Shown here in pieces: positions 5,754 to 11,335 of a DNA stretch of 11,746 nt. The translations under genes were made by a program, and so were the position numbers. Each line of letters starts with the position of its first letter. The stretch's first letter is position 1. The stretch is from Firmicutes bacterium CAG:110 (GTDB taxonomy: Bacteria > Bacillota > Clostridia > Oscillospirales > Oscillospiraceae), in NCBI GenBank assembly GCA_000434635.1, contig HF988020.1:15041-26786 (forward strand), read 5' to 3'. Under the pieces are notes generated by a model. It saw only the letters and a list, made by a program, of their open reading frames with translations, was not told the DNA's origin and made no database searches.

Positions 5754-6848
5754 ATGAAGAATCGAATTTGCGCAATCATTGTTGCGGCTGTCTGGGCGGT
5801 GCTGGCTGCGTGGGCATGGCTGGCGCCCAGCCGGGACATCTCCGTCGCGGAGCGCCGCCAATTGGCACAGAAGCCTGCCATTCAGGCAAAGACGCTGCTG
5901 GACGGCAGCTTCATGACGGATTTTGAGGACGCCAGTCTGGATCAGTTCCCCCTGCGGGATACTTTCCGCGAGGCGAAATCCCTGTTCCACCGCTTCGTCC
6001 TGCGGCAAAGCGACAAAAGCGGCATTTATATCTCCCAAGGCTATGCTGCGGCACAGGAATATCCCCTGAGCGAAGCCTCGGTCAGCCACGCACTGGAGCG
6101 GTTCAGCAGCGTATACGAAACCTATCTTTCCTCCACCGATTCCAGAATTTACCTTGCCATCGTCCCGGACAAGGGCTACTATCTGGCGCAGTCTGTCGGG
6201 CAGCTGTCCATGGACTATGACCGGCTCTTTACCATGGTGGAGGACGGGATGCCGTGGGCGGCTCCCATCCGCCTGACGGACAGTCTGTCCATTCAGGACT
6301 ATTACCGCACCGACACCCATTGGCGGCAGGAGCGGCTGCTCCCGGCGGCGCAGACGCTGTGTCAGGCACTGGGGGTGTCTTCTCCCCGGCAGGAGGATTA
6401 CACCGTCACCCCGCTGGAAAAGCCCTTCTACGGCGTGTACTACGGTCAGGCAGCGCTGCCCATGCAGCCGGACACCATGTACCTGCTGAAAAGCGACCTG
6501 CTGGACGACTGCCGGGTGTACGACTACGAAACGGGGGAGACCGCCGCTGTCTACGACATGACCAAGCTGGACAGCAGAGATCTGTACGACGTGTATCTCT
6601 CCGGTGCCCGGAGCCTGCTGACCATCGAAAACCCCAACGCGGCCACCGGCCGGGAGCTGATCGTATTCCGGGATTCCTTCGGAAGCAGCATGGTTCCGCT
6701 GTTGGTAAACGACTACGCCAAGGTGACGCTGGTAGACCTTCGGTACATCCGAAGCGACTATCTGGGCAGGTTCCTGGACTTCCACGGTCAGGACGTGCTG
6801 TTCCTCTACAGCACGCTGCTGCTGAACAACAGCGCGGCAATCAAATAA
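5754..6848 (+). CDS. DHHW-family protein, SGNH-like acetylation partner of MBOAT
   Basis: The 364-aa product has one N-terminal membrane helix (about residues 5-24), so the body is outside the cell. It then shows the family features of DHHW/AlgX-like proteins: ISVAERRQLAQKP near the start, DQFPLRDTF, the DHHW-type motif as DTHW (187-190, preceded by YYRT), and a nucleophile-like FRDSFGSSM block with Ser308. DLRYIRSDYL and VLFLYSTLLLNN close the fold. Members of this family work with an MBOAT protein, passing acetyl groups to a glycan. The first H of DHHW is T here, which is a common variation. The start has AGGGGG overlapping the MBOAT stop codon, so the two genes are coupled. Confidence 0.88.
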   Translation: MKNRICAIIVAAVWAVLAAWAWLAPSRDISVAERRQLAQKPAIQAKTLLDGSFMTDFEDASLDQFPLRDTFREAKSLFHRFVLRQSDKSGIYISQGYAAAQEYPLSEASVSHALERFSSVYETYLSSTDSRIYLAIVPDKGYYLAQSVGQLSMDYDRLFTMVEDGMPWAAPIRLTDSLSIQDYYRTDTHWRQERLLPAAQTLCQALGVSSPRQEDYTVTPLEKPFYGVYYGQAALPMQPDTMYLLKSDLLDDCRVYDYETGETAAVYDMTKLDSRDLYDVYLSGARSLLTIENPNAATGRELIVFRDSFGSSMVPLLVNDYAKVTLVDLRYIRSDYLGRFLDFHGQDVLFLYSTLLLNNSAAIK

Positions 6849-6849
6849 A

Positions 6850-6890
6850 GCATCAAGGGCGCTCCGATGAAAGCGGAGCGCCCTTGATGC
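6850..6890. terminator. 17-bp hairpin at the convergence of the DHHW gene and the tRNAs
   Basis: A perfect 17-bp stem (6850-6866 with 6874-6890, 7-nt loop) begins 2 nt after the DHHW stop. On the plus strand it is followed by A7, not U. On the minus strand it is followed by TTTATTTG, so it could serve as a second terminator for the tRNA transcript. It is likely the shared 3' element of two convergent units. Confidence 0.65.
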
Positions 6891-6925
6891 AAAAAAATCC
6901 ACTGTAATCTTGCGACTACAGTGGA
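6891..6925 (-). terminator. Intrinsic terminator of the tRNA unit
   Basis: Read on the minus strand, TCCACTGTA (6917-6925) pairs with TACAGTGGA (6898-6906) in a 9-bp stem and is followed by a run of seven T. It begins 3 nt after the encoded CCA end of tRNA-Gln. Confidence 0.9.
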
Positions 6926-6927
6926 CC

Positions 6928-7001
6928 TGGCAGAGGATGAGGGATTCGAACCCCCGCAAACGGAGTCAGAGTCCGGTGTGCTACCGTTACACAAATCCTC
7001 T
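6928..7001 (-). tRNA. tRNA-Gln (anticodon CTG)
   Basis: The minus strand folds as a cloverleaf of 71 nt plus an encoded CCA. The acceptor stem AGAGGAT/ATCCTCT is perfect. The D arm is GTG/CAC and the T arm is GGGGG/CCCTC with loop TTCGAAT. The anticodon loop is CTCTGAC, giving CTG (6967-6969), which reads CAG. The discriminator base is G, as in glutamine tRNAs. The outermost anticodon-stem pair (27-43) is C-T, and position 1 is A rather than the common U. It shares a transcript with tRNA-Val, 10 nt upstream. Confidence 0.9.
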
Positions 7002-7011
7002 ATATAATACC

Positions 7012-7088
7012 TGGTGGAGACAACAGGACTCGAACCTGTGACCTCATGCGTGTGAAGCATGCGCTCTAACCAGCTGAGCTATGCCTCC
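7012..7088 (-). tRNA. tRNA-Val (anticodon CAC)
   Basis: The minus strand folds as a complete 74-nt tRNA plus an encoded CCA. The acceptor stem is GGAGGCA/TGTCTCC, the D arm GCTC/GAGC, the anticodon stem CATGC/GCATG and the T arm ACAGG/CCTGT with loop TTCGAGT. The anticodon loop TTCACAC gives CAC (7052-7054), which reads GTG. The discriminator is A. A strong promoter lies directly upstream. Confidence 0.94.
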
Positions 7089-7105
7089 ATACCGAAGCAG
7101 AGCTT

Positions 7106-7133
7106 ATTATACCACGTTTTTCCGGAAAGTCAA
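7106..7133 (-). promoter_or_regulatory. tRNA unit promoter
   Basis: Minus-strand TTGACT (7128-7133) and TATAAT (7106-7111) are separated by 16 bp, with the start about 10 nt before tRNA-Val. The sequence TTTTTCCGGAA occurs on either side of the -35. Confidence 0.85.
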
Positions 7134-7148
7134 CCACTTTTTCCGGAA
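7117..7148 (+). repeat. Direct repeat of an 11-bp box around the tRNA promoter -35
   Basis: TTTTTCCGGAA occurs at 7117-7127 and again at 7138-7148, exactly 21 bp apart, which is two helical turns. Each contains the palindrome TTCCGGAA. The first box is in the promoter spacer and the second just upstream of the -35. Together they also form an inverted arrangement GGAAAGT/ACTTTTTCC. Confidence 0.7.
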
Positions 7149-7165
7149 TTTCCTTTTTTCTTTTT

Positions 7166-7195
7166 TGCGCCCCGCCCTGAAAAGGACGGGGCGCA
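7166..7195. terminator. GC-rich hairpin downstream of the SEDS gene
   Basis: TGCGCCCCG (7166-7174) pairs with CGGGGCGCA (7187-7195), extended by CCT/AGG after one C-A mismatch, with a GAAA-type loop. It lies 10 nt beyond the SEDS stop on the minus strand but is followed there by an A-rich tract, not U. It probably marks the 3' end of the SEDS transcript without being a canonical intrinsic terminator. Confidence 0.45.
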
Positions 7196-7205
7196 TGAGG
7201 CTTGT

Positions 7206-8363
7206 TTACCTGTATGGCTGCACGTATCGTTCATGGCTCAGACTTTGCGGTCGCGCGTGGGCGCCGGAGACAAGGCCGAGCATGGCGTAGATCGAAACCA
7301 CCGAGGAGCCGCCGTAGCTGATCAGCGGGAGGGTCAGGCCGATAACGGGCATAACGCCGATGCACATGCCGGTGTTGATCATCACCTGGAACATCAGCGC
7401 CGACGCGGCGCCGTAGCATACCAGCCGGCGCATATAATCCTGACAGTGCAAGCCCACATAGATGCACCGGGCGATGATGGCCATTTCCATGATCATAATG
7501 GCCAGACACCCCACGAAGCCCAGCTCCTCGCCCATGGACGAGAAGATATAGTCCGTGTGCCCGGCGAACAGGCTGCCGCTCTGGGTACGGTTGCCGTTGA
7601 ACAGCCCCTGCCCCGTCAGGCCGCCGCCGGTGAGGGAGCGCAGGTTCATCATGGAGTGATAGCGCTCGTTGATGCCCATGGGGTCGATGGTGTCGTCAAC
7701 CAGAATCAGAAACCGGTTCTGCTGGTACTCGCCGAGGAACTGCCACAGGATCGGGAACGCTGCCACGATCAGGCCGATGGCCAGGACGAACCACCACAGG
7801 CTGACGCCGCCGCCGAAGGCCATACCGATGAAGATAAACACAAAGATCAGGGAAACGCCCGCGTCGCCGGACAGCACCATGTTCAGTCCCACCAGCAGTC
7901 CCAGGTGAAGGCACATGTGCATAATAGACGGCAGGCTGGATATCCGGTTCTGGTGCGCCGACATGACCGACGCCATAATAACGACATAGGTGATCTTACA
8001 GATCTCGGCGGGCTGAACGCTGATGAAGCCCAGGTCGATCCAGCTTCGGTTGCCGGAGTCGTGGTCGGTTCCCAGAGGGCTTATCAGCATGAGGAGCAGC
8101 GCGCAGTTGAAAGCCACCATCACCATCCGGTGTTCCGAAAGAAAGTCCAGATCGACGGATGACACCAGCGCGTACATCATGACGCCCAGACCGGTAGCCG
8201 CCAGCTGAATGATAATATATTTGAGATTGCCGCCAAACTTGTCGGCGGAAGTGGCGCTGGCAATAAAAACGCAGCCAAAACCGGACACGATCAGGCACAG
8301 GATCAGCAGAAATATGTCGCCTTTTTTCCAAAAATCCTTTAATTCATAAAAAAACCGGCTCAA
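7206..8363 (-). CDS. RodA/FtsW/SpoVE family SEDS peptidoglycan polymerase
   Basis: SEDS proteins are membrane glycosyltransferases that polymerise lipid II into glycan strands together with a class B penicillin-binding protein. This 385-aa member has about ten membrane helices and the family motifs SWIDLGFISVQPAEICK (QPAE at 117-120), LSGDAGVSL, GGGLTGQGLFNG and AGHTDYIFSSMGEELGFVG. Asp271 in HTD matches the essential aspartate of the family. NTGMCIGVMPVIGLTLPLIS and YGGSS close the domain. The start is TTG at 8363, supported by AGGAGG 7 nt upstream; no ATG is nearby. Sequence alone does not decide between elongation (RodA), division (FtsW) and sporulation (SpoVE); the short N-terminus and motif style lean to RodA. 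No class B PBP gene is adjacent. Confidence 0.93.
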   Translation of the reverse strand: MSRFFYELKDFWKKGDIFLLILCLIVSGFGCVFIASATSADKFGGNLKYIIIQLAATGLGVMMYALVSSVDLDFLSEHRMVMVAFNCALLLMLISPLGTDHDSGNRSWIDLGFISVQPAEICKITYVVIMASVMSAHQNRISSLPSIMHMCLHLGLLVGLNMVLSGDAGVSLIFVFIFIGMAFGGGVSLWWFVLAIGLIVAAFPILWQFLGEYQQNRFLILVDDTIDPMGINERYHSMMNLRSLTGGGLTGQGLFNGNRTQSGSLFAGHTDYIFSSMGEELGFVGCLAIMIMEMAIIARCIYVGLHCQDYMRRLVCYGAASALMFQVMINTGMCIGVMPVIGLTLPLISYGGSSVVSIYAMLGLVSGAHARPQSLSHERYVQPYR

Positions 8364-8393
8364 ACAACCGCCTCCTTTCCGCTATGGTTTTTC

Positions 8394-8422
8394 ATTATAC
8401 CATCCTTCCGGGGAAAAGTAAA
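8394..8422 (-). promoter_or_regulatory. SEDS gene promoter
   Basis: Minus-strand TTTACT (8417-8422) and TATAAT (8394-8399) are spaced by 17 bp. The -10 is perfect (in GGTATAAT) and the -35 weak. The leader to the TTG start would be short, about 25 nt. Confidence 0.6.
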
Positions 8423-8546
8423 TAGACGAAATGTGAACGTGCCTTTAACATTGCCGGGGGGCGGGGTATAGGGGCCTTCCAAAACGGGCAGAATCCATAA
8501 AACCCGGCAAAAAAAATGTTATGTCTGATATTACATCCGGTTTTAC

Positions 8547-8575
8547 TTGACAAAATGGGAAAATAGTATTATTCT
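8547..8575 (+). promoter_or_regulatory. Distal promoter (P1) upstream of glgP
   Basis: TTGACA (8547-8552) and TATTCT (8570-8575) are separated by 17 bp. Transcription would start near 8582, about 270 nt before glgP. An imperfect inverted repeat (8498-8545) ends right against the -35. Bases 8423-8497 between this and the SEDS promoter hold a G-rich stretch (8456-8474) and nothing else I can name. Confidence 0.65.
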
Positions 8576-8594
8576 AAATAGGAATCTGCAAGAA

Positions 8595-8610
8595 TTGGAA
8601 ACGTTTCAAT
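8595..8610. promoter_or_regulatory. cre-like / LacI-family operator-like palindrome
   Basis: TTGGAAACGTTTCAAT has the perfect core palindrome GAAACGTTTC (8598-8607). It matches the catabolite-responsive element consensus WTGNAANCGNWNNCAW at all defined positions but one (C to A at position 14). It lies about +14 to +29 relative to the predicted P1 start, where a bound repressor would block transcription. Either CcpA or another LacI-family regulator could be the binder. Confidence 0.5.
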
Positions 8611-8649
8611 TTTCCGAAACTGCCGTTTTTCCACCGCCGCAGGGGTGTC

Positions 8650-8682
8650 TTCCCCCGGAGTTCCCCCGGAGTTCCTCCGGAG
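8650..8682 (+). repeat. Three tandem 11-bp repeats
   Basis: TTCCCCCGGAG occurs at 8650-8660 and 8661-8671, and TTCCTCCGGAG at 8672-8682. The third copy differs by one base, which makes its core a perfect CTCCGGAG palindrome. They sit in the untranslated region between the two glgP promoters. Confidence 0.85.
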
Positions 8683-8703
8683 AACCCACGCTCAGACGGA
8701 TAC

Positions 8704-8732
8704 CGGCAAAAAGTTTCCTGTTTGCCGTTTTC
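8704..8732 (+). terminator. Terminator-like hairpin between the two glgP promoters
   Basis: CGGCAAA (8704-8710) pairs with TTTGCCG (8721-8727), with a 10-nt loop, and is followed by TTTTC. The stem is short and the U-run modest. TGCCGTTTT, the 3' arm plus tail, also occurs at 8621-8629, so an alternative pairing is possible. Confidence 0.45.
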
Positions 8733-8746
8733 GGGGCGGTTTCAAC

Positions 8747-8775
8747 TGGACATGCTGATCGGAATATGATATACT
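8747..8775 (+). promoter_or_regulatory. Proximal promoter (P2) of glgP
   Basis: TGGACA (8747-8752) and TATACT (8770-8775) are separated by 17 bp. The start point would be about 8782, giving a leader of about 70 nt. Confidence 0.7.
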
Positions 8776-8849
8776 ATCAAAGGTCTGTCTAGAAGGAACC
8801 GTATCAATAAGCCATGGCGGCGCACCCGCTTTAAGAATGGAGAGCTAAC

Positions 8850-11183
8850 ATGAACAACAACTGTCTGAACATCCTGAAATGGACGGAGGCACAGCTCAAG
8901 TACACCTACGACGTTTCTTTGCAGGAGGCGACCCCTCAGGAGCTGCATGAAGCGCTGGGTCAGGCTGTTATGATGGCCATTTCCGACGATTGGAGCCATT
9001 CCAAGAAGACTCGTATGCCCAATCGCAAGGCGTATTACATCTCTGCCGAGTACCTGATCGGCCGTCTGGTGTATTCCAACCTGTTTAATCTGGGAATTCT
9101 GGACGAGATGAAGGAGCTGTTTGCCGAGCACGGGGTCGATCTGGCGATTCTCGAGGACATCGAGGACGACGCTCTGGGCAACGGCGGTCTTGGCCGTCTG
9201 GCGGCCTGCTTCCTGGACAGCGCTGCTTCCACCGATATTCCCCTGTCCGGCTACGGCCTGCGCTACAAGTTCGGTCTGTTCAAGCAGAGCTTTGACGCCG
9301 ACGGCAGTCAGGTGGAGAACGCCGACGACTGGACAAAGTTCGGCGACCCCTGGTCCTTCCGCCGCTATAACCACACCGTGAAGGTCAAGTTCCCCGACCA
9401 TACCGTTCTGGCCGTTCCCTACGACGTTCCCGTCATCGGCTACGGCACCGAGAACGTGGGCACACTGCGCCTGTGGCAGTGCGAGGCCGAGGAGGAGCTG
9501 GACTTCAACGCCTTCAACAATCAGGACTATCTGCGGGCGCTGGACGCCAAGAACAAGGCCGAGGACATCACCCGCGTCCTGTACCCCAACGACTCCACAT
9601 GGGAGGGCAAGCGCCTGCGCATCAAGCAGCAGTATGTGCTGTCCTCTGCGTCCCTGCAGGATATGCTGCGCACCTTCAAAATTGCCCATGGCGATGATCT
9701 GAGCCGCTTCGCCGAGTTCTACGCGGTGCAGCTCAACGACACCCATCCCGCCATGTCCATCCCCGAGCTGATCCGCCTGCTGATGCTGGAGGGCATGAGC
9801 TTTGACGACGCCTTCAATGTCGCTCAGAAGACCTTCTCCTACACCAACCACACCGTCATGGGCGAGGCACTGGAAAAGTGGCCGCTGGATCTGATGCGCA
9901 GCGTGGTTCCCGAGATCGTGGACATCATCTGCCGCATTGACCAGAAGCTCAAGTGGGAGCATCCGGGTCTGTTCATTGTGAAAGACAACACCGCCCACAT
10001 GGCGAACCTGTCCATTTACGTCGGCTCCTATATCAACGGCGTGGCGGAGATCCACACCCAGATTCTGAAGGACGACTGCTTCAAGGACTGGTACTACGCC
10101 TTCCCCGAGCGGTTCCAGAATAAGACCAACGGCATCACCCCCCGCCGCTGGCTGGGTCTGTGCAACCCCGAGCTGACCGCCATGCTGCGGGAAAAGGTGG
10201 GCGGCGACTTCCTGAAGAACCTCGACCTCATCGGTGAGCTGAAAGATCAGATCTACGACGAGACCGTGGTGGAGTTCAACGATATCAAGCACCTGAAGAA
10301 GGAGCAGCTGTGCGCCGTCATCGCCAAACACGAGGGCGTGACGCTGAACCCCGACTTCATCTTCGACGTGCAGGTCAAGCGTCTGCACGAGTACAAGCGC
10401 CAGCTGATGAACATTCTGTCCATCGTGGACATCTACTTCCGGCTGAAGGAAGGCCGCCTGCCGGACTTCCATCCCACGGTTTACCTCTTTGGCGCCAAGT
10501 CCGCCCCCGGCTACGCCCGGGCAAAGGCCATCATCCGCTATATCAACCGGGTCGCGAAGCTGATCAACAGCGACCCCGCCGTGGCGGATAAGCTGAAGGT
10601 GGTATTCGTTCAGAACTACAACTGCTCCTACGCCGAGCATATCATCCCCGCCGCCGATATTTCCGAGCAGATTTCCCCTGCCGGCACGGAGGCTTCCGGC
10701 ACCGGCAACATGAAGCTGATGCTCAACGGCGCCGTGACCCTGGGTACGCTGGACGGCGCCAATGTGGAGATCGCCCAGGAGGCCGGCCGGGAGAACGAGT
10801 ATATCTTCGGCCACACCGTGGATGAGATCAACGCCGCCAAGCCCACCTACCACGCCCGGGGCATTTACGACTCCAACGCCGACCTGCGCCGCGCCATCAA
10901 CACCCTGGTGGACGGCACCGTCCCCACGGACGACGCCCAGAAGGAGCTGTTCCATTCTCTGCTGGACGGCACCGACTGGCATCAGGCCGACCATTACTTC
11001 CTGCTGCTGGACTACGCTTCCTATCTGGGCACCAAGCTCCAGGCCAACCGGGACTATGCCGACCGCATTGCCTTCGGCCGCAAGTGCCTGATGAACGTGG
11101 CCTCCGCCGCCAAGTTCTCCTCCGACCGCACCATCCGTCAGTACGCCGAGGAGATCTGGCACATCAAGCCCACCGAGTATTAA
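8850..11183 (+). CDS. glgP: Glycogen/starch/maltodextrin phosphorylase
   Basis: GlgP splits alpha-1,4-glucan ends with phosphate to give glucose-1-phosphate, using pyridoxal phosphate, in the cytoplasm. The 777-aa product carries every family landmark in order: DALGNGGLGRLAACFLDS (from about 107; Asn111 is in the glycine loop), DDWTKFGDPWSFRR, RIKQQYVLSSASLQDMLR, VQLNDTHPAMSIPELIRLL, the catalytic-region YTNHTVMGEALEKWP, KTNGITPRRWL, QVKRLHEYKRQLMN and the PLP site EASGTGNMKLMLNGA with Lys622. It is slightly shorter than E. coli GlgP and lacks any long N-terminal regulatory extension. GGAGAG lies 5 nt before the ATG. Codons are very strongly biased to C-ending forms, which suggests high expression. 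It stands alone, without glgA, glgC or malQ beside it, behind a two-promoter leader and before a terminator. Confidence 0.97.
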   Translation: MNNNCLNILKWTEAQLKYTYDVSLQEATPQELHEALGQAVMMAISDDWSHSKKTRMPNRKAYYISAEYLIGRLVYSNLFNLGILDEMKELFAEHGVDLAILEDIEDDALGNGGLGRLAACFLDSAASTDIPLSGYGLRYKFGLFKQSFDADGSQVENADDWTKFGDPWSFRRYNHTVKVKFPDHTVLAVPYDVPVIGYGTENVGTLRLWQCEAEEELDFNAFNNQDYLRALDAKNKAEDITRVLYPNDSTWEGKRLRIKQQYVLSSASLQDMLRTFKIAHGDDLSRFAEFYAVQLNDTHPAMSIPELIRLLMLEGMSFDDAFNVAQKTFSYTNHTVMGEALEKWPLDLMRSVVPEIVDIICRIDQKLKWEHPGLFIVKDNTAHMANLSIYVGSYINGVAEIHTQILKDDCFKDWYYAFPERFQNKTNGITPRRWLGLCNPELTAMLREKVGGDFLKNLDLIGELKDQIYDETVVEFNDIKHLKKEQLCAVIAKHEGVTLNPDFIFDVQVKRLHEYKRQLMNILSIVDIYFRLKEGRLPDFHPTVYLFGAKSAPGYARAKAIIRYINRVAKLINSDPAVADKLKVVFVQNYNCSYAEHIIPAADISEQISPAGTEASGTGNMKLMLNGAVTLGTLDGANVEIAQEAGRENEYIFGHTVDEINAAKPTYHARGIYDSNADLRRAINTLVDGTVPTDDAQKELFHSLLDGTDWHQADHYFLLLDYASYLGTKLQANRDYADRIAFGRKCLMNVASAAKFSSDRTIRQYAEEIWHIKPTEY

Positions 11184-11190
11184 ACCCCAA

Positions 11191-11229
11191 AACACGCCCG
11201 ATTCTGCAAAGAGTCGGGCGTGTTTGTGT
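11191..11229 (+). terminator. glgP terminator
   Basis: AACACGCCCGA (11191-11201) pairs with TCGGGCGTGTT (11214-11224) in an 11-bp stem, starting 8 nt after the stop, followed by TGTGTAT. The U-tract is interrupted by G. Confidence 0.75.
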
Positions 11230-11248
11230 ATCCCAAAATGTCAGAACC

Positions 11249-11277
11249 TTGCGCTGGGCGGCGAATTGTGGTATAGT
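11249..11277 (+). promoter_or_regulatory. Promoter of the MBL-fold nuclease gene
   Basis: TTGCGC (11249-11254) and TATAGT (11272-11277) are separated by 17 bp. Both elements and their edges (CCTTGCGCT, GGTATAGTATGG) closely match the trxA promoter. The leader before the ATG is about 50 nt. Confidence 0.7.
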
Positions 11278-11335
11278 ATGGTCAAAGAACCCGCCGGTTT
11301 TTCCGGGGCGTCACGTCAATCTTGGAGGTGCAGAC

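Noticed and set aside
4386..6959. 857-aa minus-strand open frame across the MBOAT and DHHW genes
   Set aside because: It crosses two genuine genes and a tRNA, has no ribosome binding site or motifs, and is rich in Q, H, R and P as expected for antisense of G+C-rich genes.
7059..8162. 367-aa plus-strand frame over the SEDS gene
   Set aside because: It starts inside tRNA-Val and is the antisense of a clear RodA/FtsW-family protein.
8547..8792. 81-aa plus-strand frame in the glgP leader
   Set aside because: It starts at the -35 of the distal promoter, so it would not be transcribed from there, and it has no ribosome binding site or family features. The region is better explained as promoters, repeats and RNA structure.
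8742..11195. 817-aa open frame on the minus strand covering all of glgP
   Set aside because: It is the antisense shadow of a gene with extreme codon bias. The translation is low-complexity (G, V, Q, H, L) with no family features, while the plus strand encodes an intact phosphorylase.
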